This document shows positions 6,584 through 12,963 of a DNA stretch of 15,423 bases, one piece after another. Numbering within the stretch: the first letter of the stretch is position 1; each line of letters starts with the position of its first letter. The notes under the pieces were generated by a model. The model saw only the letters and a list, made by a program, of their open reading frames with translations. It was not told where the DNA came from and ran no database searches. The DNA comes from an uncultured Methanomethylovorans sp. (GTDB lineage: Archaea > Halobacteriota > Methanosarcinia > Methanosarcinales > Methanosarcinaceae). The stretch covers positions 1-15,423 of the forward strand of contig CALBTS010000266.1 of NCBI GenBank assembly GCA_937968035.1. The letters run 5' to 3'. The translations under genes were made by a program, and so were the position numbers.

Positions 6584-7408
6584 ATGGCCAAGATTGGAAT
6601 CATTAAGCTAGGTAACTTAGGTATGAGCCAGGTAGTGGACCTGGTCCAGGATGAGATTGCAGCAAGAGAAGGGATCACTGTTCGTGTATTCGGTACAGGT
6701 CCCAAGATGGGAAAAGATGAAGCAGCTGCAACAGCTGATTTCAAGAAAATGGAAGCAGATTTCTATGTTATGATCAGCCCCAACTCCAGTGCACCCGGCC
6801 CAACTGCAGCACGTGAACTTTACAAAGACGTTCCATGCATAATCATTTCAGATGGTCCAACCAAGAAAGAGGACCGTGAGGCTCTTCAACAGGCAGGTTT
6901 CGGTTATATCATTATGACCGTAGACCCGCTTATCGGTGCAAAGACAGAGTTCCTTGACCCAGTGGAAATGGCATCCTTCAACTCCGATGCAATGAAAGTC
7001 CTTTCAACATGCGGTGTTGTAAGGCTCATCCAGGAAGAGCTGGACAAGGTCGCAGCTCTGGTCGATGCAGGTGAACCTATCCAGTTGCCTCACATTCTTG
7101 CGAAGCCAGAGGTATGTATCGAAAGAGCTCACTTCAACAACCCCTATGCAAAGGCAAAAGGTCTTGCAGCACTCCACATGGCTGACATGGTCGCAAAGAT
7201 CAACTTCCCCGCATGCTTCATGATGAAGGAACTTGAACAGGTAGCTCTTACAACTGCAGCAGGACATGAAATGATGAGAGCTGCAGCACAGCTGGCGATC
7301 GAAGCACGTGAAATTGAGAAAGCTAACGACAGCGTTTTCAGGCAGCCCCACTCCAAGAAGGGAGGCAAGCAGTTCCAGAAGACAAAGCTGTATGAAAAAC
7401 CCCAGTGA
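6584..7408 (+). CDS. mtd: F420-dependent methylenetetrahydromethanopterin dehydrogenase
   Basis: Mtd interconverts methenyl- and methylene-tetrahydromethanopterin (or tetrahydrosarcinapterin) with coenzyme F420. It acts in the cytoplasmic C1 trunk of methanogenesis and, in methylotrophic methanogens, in methyl oxidation to CO2. The 274-residue length and N-terminus MAKIGIIKLGNLGMSQVVDLVQDE match the family closely, as do VRVFGTGPKMGKDEA, MISPNSSAPGP and the internal PHILAKPEVCIERAHFNNPYAKAKGLAALHMADMV region. The basic C-terminus (QPHSKKGGKQFQKTKLYEKPQ) is intact. It has its own promoter and a hairpin right at its stop codon, so it is probably a largely monocistronic, highly expressed unit. 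Codon use looks cleaner than in neighbouring genes (few rare AT-rich codons), consistent with high expression; this is an impression, not a calculation. Confidence 0.97.
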   Translation: MAKIGIIKLGNLGMSQVVDLVQDEIAAREGITVRVFGTGPKMGKDEAAATADFKKMEADFYVMISPNSSAPGPTAARELYKDVPCIIISDGPTKKEDREALQQAGFGYIIMTVDPLIGAKTEFLDPVEMASFNSDAMKVLSTCGVVRLIQEELDKVAALVDAGEPIQLPHILAKPEVCIERAHFNNPYAKAKGLAALHMADMVAKINFPACFMMKELEQVALTTAAGHEMMRAAAQLAIEAREIEKANDSVFRQPHSKKGGKQFQKTKLYEKPQ

Positions 7409-7439
7409 AGTACTCACAGGTACTTCCTTTTCTTTTTCT
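7407..7439 (+). terminator. mtd terminator overlapping the stop codon
   Basis: GAAGTAC (7407-7413) and GTACTTC (7420-7426) form a 7-bp stem with a TCACAG loop, followed by the pyrimidine/T-rich run CTTTTCTTTTTCT (about 7427-7439). The stem begins inside the mtd TGA. Confidence 0.65.
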
Positions 7440-7449
7440 AAAAGATCTT

Positions 7450-7638
7450 ATGGACCTTATAATCGTGTTTCTGGCTGCTATCATTATTTTTGCAGTCTTT
7501 GTTGCGATCACAGCATTTTTTCTCAAGTCTGCACTGGATCTTCACAACAGAACCATGGATGCAGTGGTATCTCATAATGCAAAGCATCAGAGTGATCTAA
7601 ATTCAGAAGATAACGAAATAGAAGAAGAAAGCCAGTAA
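7450..7638 (+). CDS. Small single-pass membrane protein, unknown function
   Basis: A 62-residue protein with one strong hydrophobic helix at its N-terminus (about residues 2-25, LIIVFLAAIIIFAVFVAITAF) and a hydrophilic, strongly acidic tail ending SEDNEIEEESQ. I do not recognise a family. The frame can be extended back to a GTG at 7405 that overlaps the mtd stop, giving 77 residues. That extra segment lies in the mtd terminator hairpin and T-tract and would encode a second short hydrophobic patch, so I prefer the ATG at 7450, although its SD is poor. It probably depends on readthrough from mtd or on an unseen promoter. It could be an accessory subunit or a random small ORF; a membrane helix plus a clean acidic tail argues for a real gene. 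Confidence 0.55.
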   Translation: MDLIIVFLAAIIIFAVFVAITAFFLKSALDLHNRTMDAVVSHNAKHQSDLNSEDNEIEEESQ

Positions 7639-7652
7639 AGATCTTCTGGCTT
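7629..7652. terminator. Hairpin between convergent small membrane protein and PK-C-like genes
   Basis: AAGCCAG (7629-7635) and CTGGCTT (7646-7652) form a 7-bp stem with a 10-nt loop containing the stop codon of the + strand gene, and touch the stop codon of the opposing gene. No long T-run follows, so efficiency is uncertain. Confidence 0.4.
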
Positions 7653-8235
7653 ATTGCCTCACTCTTGGCATGGCAATTATCTCTCTTATCTGAGCGTCGA
7701 AGAATCTCTGTGAATGCGAGGGCTTTATCACAACAGCTACATCTGCGCCGTGGCCTGTACCTGCAATTGCAATAACCTCTGTTCCAGGGATCACAGGGAT
7801 CTTACCGGAGTCAGCTGCCATCATTGTTATTTCCACGACCACTTTGAATCCCTGGCCGAACAATGACCTCAAAGTGTTCGATATCACGTCTATTCTGCTT
7901 GTTCCTCCCAGTTTGTTAGAGATGGCTCTTTCTATTCCTGAGAACAGGTGAGACTGCGTAACAACCTCTACTCCCATATTTTGTAATTCCTGTAAAGTAT
8001 CGATCTCCATTTCCCATTTTCCATCTTCTTTGACCCCATACTGATAGCTCACACAAACTATCTTCAGCTTTTTTCCTTTTGCAGCTTTTGCCATTTCCAG
8101 TGCCGTATATCCAGTGGTGCTTGACACTACTATCTGGCTGATCCCCAGCTCTTCAGCCCTTTTGATAGCAGCATCAATGACCAGCTGTGTATTCTCCTTG
8201 CCTGTGCTTTCAAGGTACATTATTGGTTTTTCCAT
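7651..8235 (-). CDS. Pyruvate kinase alpha/beta (C-terminal)-like domain protein, stand-alone
   Basis: A 194-residue protein matching the archaeal family (COG1751-like) that has the fold of the pyruvate kinase C-terminal domain but no catalytic barrel. Recognisable parts are the N-terminal MYLESTGKENTQLVIDAAIKRA, the IVVSSTTGYTALEMAKA strand-turn (about 34-50), an IVCVSYQYG strand, and the late AIAGTGHGADVAVVIKP segment. Function is unknown; in pyruvate kinase this domain binds allosteric effectors, so a nucleotide or sugar-phosphate sensor role is possible, but this is inference. The ATG at 8235 has GGAAGGGT just upstream on the minus strand. It is divergent from the PbaB-like gene and shares a spacer of about 100 nt with it. 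Confidence 0.85.
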   Translation of the reverse strand: MEKPIMYLESTGKENTQLVIDAAIKRAEELGISQIVVSSTTGYTALEMAKAAKGKKLKIVCVSYQYGVKEDGKWEMEIDTLQELQNMGVEVVTQSHLFSGIERAISNKLGGTSRIDVISNTLRSLFGQGFKVVVEITMMAADSGKIPVIPGTEVIAIAGTGHGADVAVVIKPSHSQRFFDAQIREIIAMPRVRQ

Positions 8236-8283
8236 GTTACCCTTCCTTAATTTTTATGAACGATGCTCTTATCTATCATGATC

Positions 8284-8331
8284 AGTATAAAATATCAGCG
8301 ATTAAATAAGTGTTAGTTAGAAACAGGTGAT
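8284..8331 (+). promoter_or_regulatory. Promoter and SD of the PAC2-family gene; AT core may serve both strands
   Basis: TATAAAATAT (8286-8295) lies about 40 nt before the TTG start at 8335, and GGTGAT (8326-8331) ends 3 nt before it. The same AT core read on the minus strand (ATTTTATA) lies about 50 nt before the divergent gene at 8235, so one element may serve both directions. Confidence 0.5.
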
Positions 8332-8334
8332 CTT

Positions 8335-9081
8335 TTGGCAGACACAGATTATGATGACAAGAACGTGAAAATAGTAACCAAACCCATCACATCAGAGAAC
8401 CCAGTGCTAATAGAGGGTTTTCCGGGAATAGGTCTGGTGGGGAATATCGCAAGCCAGCAGATCATAGATGAACTCAAGATGACCTATGTGGGGTCAATCG
8501 ATTCAAGACATTTCCCTCCGATAGCTGTGCTTTACGAAGGTCTCATCAACATGCCTGTCAGGATATACGAGAGCGAGGAGCGCAATCTTGTGATGGTCGT
8601 TTCAGATATACCCATTAATCCGGTAGTATCGTATGATATCAGCAGAGCATTACTGGACTGGGCAAAGGGGATCAACGTAAAGGAAATAGTTTCCATCGCA
8701 GGTATAGCTACAATGTCCGAAGAGCGCAAAGTGTTTGGTGCGGCTACAACACCAGAAATGCTTGAACGGATAAAGGATAAAGTGGAAGTGTTCCAGATGG
8801 GTACCATTTCCGGTATATCAGGGAGTATTATGGCAGAGTGCCTGGTCAGGGAAATACCGGCCATAAGCCTTTTGGGAGCCACCCAAAGCCAAAATCCGGA
8901 TCCACGAGCAGCAGCAGTGGTGATAGATGTCTTAAATCTGCTCTACGATTTCTCAGTGAATACAGAAAGCCTGATCGAACAGGCGGAGAAGATAGAGATC
9001 GAGATGCAGCGGCTTGCAGAGGATGTAAAATCAACCGAGCAGCAGCCTGCACCGAGGAAAGAGTTCCCCATGTATGGGTGA
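8335..9081 (+). CDS. PAC2-family proteasome assembly chaperone, PbaB-like
   Basis: A 248-residue PAC2-fold protein. Archaeal PbaA/PbaB proteins bind 20S proteasome alpha subunits or rings. The family core is clear: PVLIEGFPGIGLVGNIASQQII (about 23-44), the SIDSRHFPPIAV strand, and SIAGIATM and GTISGISGSIM in the second half. The chain ends with a linker and the C-terminal MYG, which fits the HbYX (hydrophobic-Tyr-any) motif that docks proteasome activators and chaperones into pockets of the alpha ring. The TTG start is supported by GGTGAT ending 3 nt upstream; no in-frame ATG is close by. A DUF473 gene starts 4 nt after its stop and uses an SD that lies across the end of this gene, so the two are translationally linked. 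Related PAC2 proteins of unknown role also occur, so the exact paralogue is not certain. Confidence 0.85.
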   Translation: MADTDYDDKNVKIVTKPITSENPVLIEGFPGIGLVGNIASQQIIDELKMTYVGSIDSRHFPPIAVLYEGLINMPVRIYESEERNLVMVVSDIPINPVVSYDISRALLDWAKGINVKEIVSIAGIATMSEERKVFGAATTPEMLERIKDKVEVFQMGTISGISGSIMAECLVREIPAISLLGATQSQNPDPRAAAVVIDVLNLLYDFSVNTESLIEQAEKIEIEMQRLAEDVKSTEQQPAPRKEFPMYG

Positions 9082-9085
9082 TAGC

Positions 9086-9475
9086 ATGGAGTACATTGCA
9101 TTAACAGGTATGTCCGAGCGTGTGATTTCCGAGCTACGGAATCGCCATCCCCTTACCATTGAAGTACGCAGTCCGAACAATTTCTTCGCAGCTTACAAAG
9201 CCAATATAGGCGACTTCATATTCGTCACTCATGTAAGTCCGGACGATCTGCGCGGAGGCACTATGGGTATCGTAGCAAAAGTGCTCAGGCATCAGGTGAT
9301 CACTCACAGAATGGTCCAAAGCAATGATATCTATTATGAGGAACGCGAAATGACCATGTTGCGTATACAGCTTGAACCCAGGTTCATAGCAAGGGTGCGC
9401 CGTGTTACCTGCAATCAGATGTGTAAGGCTGCTAAGGTAGATGCGGAGGAAATGCCCTTCTTTGATGCAAGGTAA
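9086..9475 (+). CDS. DUF473 family protein
   Basis: A 129-residue protein of the archaeal DUF473 family, function unknown. The sequence is typical: MEYIALTGMSERVISELRNRHPLTIEVRSPNNFF at the N-terminus, GDFIFVTHVSPDDLRGGTMGIVAKV in the middle, and a basic RFIARVRRVTCNQMCKAAKVD near the end. The alternation of strands and the basic patch would suit an RNA-binding or PUA/ASCH-like beta barrel, but that is inference. I place the start at ATG 9086 because GGGTGAT (9076-9082) ends 3 nt before it; the in-frame ATG at 9074 overlaps that SD and the end of the upstream gene. It is the second gene of an operon with the PbaB-like chaperone, which makes a proteasome or RNA-related role worth testing. Confidence 0.85.
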   Translation: MEYIALTGMSERVISELRNRHPLTIEVRSPNNFFAAYKANIGDFIFVTHVSPDDLRGGTMGIVAKVLRHQVITHRMVQSNDIYYEEREMTMLRIQLEPRFIARVRRVTCNQMCKAAKVDAEEMPFFDAR

Positions 9476-9540
9476 AGTAAGTTGTATTTTGGGGCTTTGG
9501 CTTCCTAGTTTTCTTTTGGATCAAGGGTCAACAGGCAGGA
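9476..9540. other. Convergent spacer with T-rich tract
   Basis: This 65-nt gap separates the DUF473 gene from the opposing sepS. A T-rich run (GTTTTCTTTT, 9508-9517) could stop + strand transcription. I see no convincing hairpin and no T-run on the minus strand. Confidence 0.35.
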
Positions 9541-11160
9541 TCATTCGATCTCTGCCCTTACAGTTGTGAATACTGGTCCACGTATGTCTATTTTCATATT
9601 ATTGCTGGTGATGTAACGCTGAGCCAGGGGCTTGATCCTTACATTGATCTCTGAAGGCACTTTTACTATCCTGACTCTCGTTTCCACCAGTTTTTCTCCA
9701 TTCTTTGCAGCTTCTTCGATCTCCCACGCTGATTGGGCGGCAAAGGCATCTATGAACCTTATGCCAGTCCTTGCGGAATCATTTTCAAAAGCCTCTTCCC
9801 ACTTCTTATTATTGGGCAGTCCCAGAATATCGCTCTTAAATGCCAGCACTTCATTGAAAGCTGCCGGACCACATAGCTTAGTGTCCTCTTCAGGTTCCAC
9901 GACCGATACTTTCGTTTTTCTGCCATAGACCGTGCCTTCCCATGCAGGGAACTCACAGGGACTGGGTTCGGAACCATGTAATTCGCATTGTTTTACTATA
10001 GCAGCAAGTATCTGTTCTCCTTCAGGGGTAACAGGCGTTTTTTCCACATAGATCATCTTTGCAAGTTCACTGTCCTGCATGTTCCATGGAGAGTACTGTG
10101 GTATCTGAGGATATGTAAGGGCACGTAAGTCCATGGCACCATACAGGATCATGGCAAGTCTTTCCACTCCAAGGCCCAGGTTCATAACAGGATAGGGTAT
10201 CTCATACTCTGCAAGTGCGGTAGGTGAATATATTCCGAAGGTAGCTATTTCGACCCAGCCATCAGAGTATTTTGTCTTTGAACCCACCAGCTTTGGGTGA
10301 TATGCAAATACCTCTATCTGCGTATCAGGTACATAGTACTTGCTTCTCTTTTCATCAGGTCTGAACCTGAACTTTTCAAAGCCGAATTGTGCCAGAAGAC
10401 CTTGAGCAACCGCTTTTCCATGATCTACCGTTACATCCTCGTCCATGATGACGCATGAAGCTGAATAATATGTCATGAGACGGGCAGCGTCTTCGGCCTG
10501 TTCTCTTCTGAAACAGCGGTCTATGGAGAATAAATTAAAAGGGGGTTCAGCACGTTCCAGCATGCCTGACAGACTTATGAACCATCCGGAGGTCATATGG
10601 CTACGCAATGTCTTTCGGCCACATACAGGTGCCAATTCCTTGAACTCAGGGAAAACCTGGTCTATCATTTCCACTATAAGCGAGTCAGAAACACCCAGTT
10701 CCATTGACATTTCAGGTACCAGGTCATCTCCTTCAATATCGCCTTTCTTATAAGAATGAAGTATCTTCCTGATCTTTTCGATGCCTTCCTCGCCAATATC
10801 CCCGATCATTCCTTTGATCATGGCGATCCGTTCATCGGATATGCCTACGTTGGGCCTGGGCAGTCCTCCTAAATAGAAACATCTGTCAAGGACTGCAAGT
10901 GCTTCATGCCCGAATTGTTTGTGTACTTCTTTCTCATCGACTATAAGAGGATTCATCATCTCGTGAAAGCCCATACGCAGATACGCTTCTCTCAGGCGGG
11001 ATATGGTCTCGTAGACGGGATGCACTTTGCCATAGTTAAGCTCCATGTGTGGGTATCCCTGGTTGATGTTTGATCTTTTCACATATTGTCTGCCATTGTT
11101 CCACGCAGCATCAAAGTCTTCTTTAGCGGCTGTTTTGATATCTTCAGGGTTGAATCTCAT
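9541..11160 (-). CDS. sepS: O-phosphoserine--tRNA(Cys) ligase
   Basis: SepRS charges tRNA(Cys) with O-phosphoserine, which SepCysS then converts to Cys-tRNA in methanogens and a few relatives. The 539-residue length is the family norm. The class II core is visible: an acceptor-like N-terminal helix region (MRFNPEDIKTAAKEDFDAAW), HMTSGWF (188-194) of the phosphoserine pocket, motif 2 FSIDRCFRRE (211-220), and motif 3 GLGVERLAMI (329-338). The C-terminal 130 residues form the tRNA-binding part. The ATG at 11160 has GAGG about 9 nt upstream. A TATA-like AATAAATAATATT lies on the minus strand around 11197-11211, so it may have its own promoter besides following the translin-family gene by 51 nt. 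It indicates a methanogen or Archaeoglobus-type host. The adjacent stretch shows no sepcysS. Confidence 0.97.
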   Translation of the reverse strand: MRFNPEDIKTAAKEDFDAAWNNGRQYVKRSNINQGYPHMELNYGKVHPVYETISRLREAYLRMGFHEMMNPLIVDEKEVHKQFGHEALAVLDRCFYLGGLPRPNVGISDERIAMIKGMIGDIGEEGIEKIRKILHSYKKGDIEGDDLVPEMSMELGVSDSLIVEMIDQVFPEFKELAPVCGRKTLRSHMTSGWFISLSGMLERAEPPFNLFSIDRCFRREQAEDAARLMTYYSASCVIMDEDVTVDHGKAVAQGLLAQFGFEKFRFRPDEKRSKYYVPDTQIEVFAYHPKLVGSKTKYSDGWVEIATFGIYSPTALAEYEIPYPVMNLGLGVERLAMILYGAMDLRALTYPQIPQYSPWNMQDSELAKMIYVEKTPVTPEGEQILAAIVKQCELHGSEPSPCEFPAWEGTVYGRKTKVSVVEPEEDTKLCGPAAFNEVLAFKSDILGLPNNKKWEEAFENDSARTGIRFIDAFAAQSAWEIEEAAKNGEKLVETRVRIVKVPSEINVRIKPLAQRYITSNNMKIDIRGPVFTTVRAEIE

Positions 11161-11211
11161 AGTGATGTCCTCTAAGATGATGGTTAATTCGGTGCAATAT
11201 TATTTATTTGT

Positions 11212-11844
11212 TTATTTACGAGATAAGAATTGATTTTCAAGCGCTTGCATAGCCATTTCAAGTTTTTGTTGTCTGACCGCTGCTGTGAGTTCCCCTCGTG
11301 CTATCTCCAGTAGCAGCCGCAATCTGTCTGTCTTTGCCCGCAGTCCATGTGTCATAGCATCCGGATAATCGAATAACATCAAACCTGTGTATAATTCTTC
11401 CATGATGTTCAGATATCTTTCCCCGTCGTCCAGCATCCCATTGCGTATCAGATCGAGTATATGTCTTTTTATCTCTCCTCCGACATCTCCCAACCCATTG
11501 AGGTATGCCACAGGTTCAACTTTCAATTCTTCAGGCTGAGGGATGCCTTTTCCAGAAACAAGTGCATATATGACGCTGCATTCTGTAAATTCCTGCTGGG
11601 CATGTTCCACAAAACCTGTATAATATAGATCAGGCTGATCCTCAAGAACTGATATCATTTTTTCTACGTTTTCTCTTGCAGTTTGGATCATGGAATATGC
11701 CCGTTCAAGTTCCATCTTATGGACGTGCTGCATCGCTACTCTGCAATTGCGCACTACTTCCCTTGACAGCGTTATACCCTGCTCTCGGGCTTTGTCTTTT
11801 TCTTCCAGCTCTTCTCTGATATGTTCGATGATATTTTTTATCAT
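11212..11844 (-). CDS. Translin-family protein (archaeal Trax/translin-like)
   Basis: A 210-residue, all-helical protein of the translin/Trax superfamily, which forms RNA- or ssDNA-binding octamers; the Archaeoglobus homologue is a C3PO-like ribonuclease. The segment HAQQEFTECSVIYAL (81-95) carries the E-x-x-E pair (Glu85, Glu88) that aligns with catalytic acids of Trax, and YLNGLGDVGGEIKRHILD (114-131) is the family's most conserved helix. Acidic Asp139/Asp140 may complete the site. RAKTDRLRLLLEIARGELTAAVR (169-191) is the basic C-terminal helix. Retained acids suggest it is catalytically competent rather than a pure translin-type binder, which I infer from motif positions only. The ATG at 11844 has AAGGG a few bases upstream, and AT-rich TATA candidates (AATTATAACTAATAAG) lie about 35-50 nt upstream on the minus strand. 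It is followed by sepS. Confidence 0.88.
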   Translation of the reverse strand: MIKNIIEHIREELEEKDKAREQGITLSREVVRNCRVAMQHVHKMELERAYSMIQTARENVEKMISVLEDQPDLYYTGFVEHAQQEFTECSVIYALVSGKGIPQPEELKVEPVAYLNGLGDVGGEIKRHILDLIRNGMLDDGERYLNIMEELYTGLMLFDYPDAMTHGLRAKTDRLRLLLEIARGELTAAVRQQKLEMAMQALENQFLSRK

Positions 11845-12033
11845 GGTCCCTTCTTTCGGATCCAGTTCCGATCACTTATTAGTTATAATTGCAACTATAA
11901 GGGTGTTATTTCAGTAAATATTTCTTCTTAAAGGGCCCCGATCATCCGAAGCCTACAAAACATAAATTCAGAAATGGTTTTAAGAGGATGTATTCCTTAC
12001 AGGATAACATCCATATTCCCTTAAAAGGAAGTA
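11845..12033 (-). other. 189-nt spacer with translin-gene promoter and two hairpins
   Basis: On the minus strand the 3' side of the UPF0147 gene is followed by TTCC-TTTTAA-GGGAA (12016-12030) and then by a longer hairpin at 11986-12012 (GGATG-type arms of 11 nt, 9 paired, with a 5-nt loop). These probably terminate or protect the UPF0147 mRNA. The T-run that follows is modest. Nearer the translin gene, TTATAGTTGCAATTATAAC (about 11882-11900) is a promoter candidate. No ORF is evident. Confidence 0.4.
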
Positions 12034-12303
12034 TTAATCATCTACAGGAATGGTTTCAAGCTGACTTGCAACATTCCATATCAGAGTACGGGTGTGTAAT
12101 GGGATGTTTGGATCATTGCTGATATCTTCCAGGATAGAAATGCTTGCCGTTGTCCTCATGAACAGAGGCTCCCCCTCATTTTTCAGTGTGGTCAGCACAT
12201 CACTTGCAGAACGCCTTATATTCCTTGGAACAGAACTGTCATTTGCGATCTGCTCTAATATCTGTATACACTGGTTTATAACATCTTTAAAATCATTTGC
12301 CAT
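12034..12303 (-). CDS. UPF0147 family protein
   Basis: An 89-residue helical protein of the archaeal UPF0147 family, function unknown. The sequence [37 protein letters not shown] is characteristic, as is the second repeat-like half ([28 protein letters not shown]). The two halves share the pattern ILExIxNDxxxPxxxR, so the protein looks like two copies of a HEAT-like helical hairpin. I place the start at ATG 12303, 27 nt inside a longer frame that begins at 12330, because GGTGAT ends 4 nt upstream of 12303 and family members begin here. It is divergent from the zinc-ribbon gene at 12421 and shares a promoter spacer of 117 nt. Confidence 0.88.
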   Translation of the reverse strand: MANDFKDVINQCIQILEQIANDSSVPRNIRRSASDVLTTLKNEGEPLFMRTTASISILEDISNDPNIPLHTRTLIWNVASQLETIPVDD

Positions 12304-12355
12304 ACAAATCACCTTCAGATGACTTATCACTAAAATAAGATAATCAAGTTACAAC

Positions 12356-12415
12356 TAAACCATTATATGGTATAAAAAGACTTTCATTGGTAATATATCG
12401 TTAACGTAACGGAGG
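12356..12415. promoter_or_regulatory. Divergent promoter region of UPF0147 and zinc-ribbon genes
   Basis: GGTATAAAAAG (12369-12379) is a good TATA box for the + strand gene, about 45 nt before its ATG, and GGAGG (12411-12415) is its SD. An inverted repeat CCAT-TAT-ATGG (12360-12370) abuts it and contains a minus-strand TATA candidate (CATATAAT) about 60 nt before the UPF0147 start. A protein bound to the repeat would touch both promoters. Confidence 0.45.
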
Positions 12416-12420
12416 AATAC

Positions 12421-12921
12421 ATGAGTCAAAAGGATGAAGAATCAATAAGCAAGATCTCACGGATGCTTGAGATAGGTGGTACCATGCTGGCACAGCACTG
12501 TACAGAATGCGGGGCTCCATTGTTCAGATATAAAGGCAATGTGATCTGCCCGGTCTGTGATACAGGACAAAAACCTTCTGCTCAGGCACAGGAAAAATTC
12601 CCGGAAAAAAAGAAGGCCCTTTCTTCTGAGTTTTCTGCCAATACCGAAGATAAAGAACAACTTCCCTCCTCAGTAAATGTGGTCCCTTCTTCGGGTGGTC
12701 TGCCTGCAGGTGTCAATAAAATAACTCCTACGGGCCCAGAAGTTCCAGAACGATCAAAGTCTGTTCCTTCAAGTTCTTTACAGGAACTGGAAGATATGCT
12801 GATCAAAAAAACCATTATGCTTGCTCACTCCATGCAGCAGGAGCAGGACCCTCGCAGGATAAAAGAGTTCCTCGAACTTATTGGACAGAGCCTGGATCTA
12901 ATAGACAGGCTGAAGAAGTAG
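12421..12921 (+). CDS. Zinc-ribbon protein of the SSSCA1/p27 autoantigen family
   Basis: A 166-residue protein. Residues 1-46 hold an N-terminal helix (ISKISRMLEIGGTMLAQH) and a zinc ribbon with CTEC (Cys27, Cys30) and CPVC (Cys43, Cys46). This is the archaeal counterpart of the human Sjogren syndrome/scleroderma autoantigen 1 (p27) domain (COG1645-like). The middle (about 50-117) is a low-complexity Pro/Ser/Glu/Lys linker. The C-terminal helix (about 118-166, LQELEDMLIKKTIMLAHSMQ...SLDLIDRLKK) is amphipathic and could mediate self-association. Function is unknown in archaea. The start is set by GGAGG 5 nt before the ATG. It is the only gene here that ends in TAG, followed two codons later by TAA, which matters if the host decodes UAG as pyrrolysine. 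It converges on hef with a 33-nt gap. Confidence 0.85.
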   Translation: MSQKDEESISKISRMLEIGGTMLAQHCTECGAPLFRYKGNVICPVCDTGQKPSAQAQEKFPEKKKALSSEFSANTEDKEQLPSSVNVVPSSGGLPAGVNKITPTGPEVPERSKSVPSSSLQELEDMLIKKTIMLAHSMQQEQDPRRIKEFLELIGQSLDLIDRLKK

Positions 12922-12930
12922 TCCTGGTAA

Positions 12931-12963
12931 AGGGGATAAATATCAAGCTACAGCTTATCCTTT
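12931..12963. terminator. Possible shared hairpin between the zinc-ribbon gene and hef
   Basis: GGATAA (12934-12939) and TTATCC (12955-12960) can pair, extended by G-U and A-U pairs to about 9 bp, with a 15-nt loop. It covers the hef stop codon. No strong T-run is present on either side, so the assignment is weak. Confidence 0.3.

Noticed and set aside
7004..7417. Antisense 137-codon frame inside mtd
   Set aside because: It mirrors a textbook Mtd sequence, shows Cys/Leu/Ser-rich composition typical of shadow frames, and has no promoter of its own.
9074..9085. Earlier ATG for the DUF473 gene
   Set aside because: It overlaps the SD and the end of the upstream gene; the ATG at 9086 has ideal spacing to GGGTGAT.
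12304..12330. Nine-codon N-terminal extension of the UPF0147 protein (start at 12330)
   Set aside because: The GGTGAT SD lies within this extension and points to the ATG at 12303, where family members begin.
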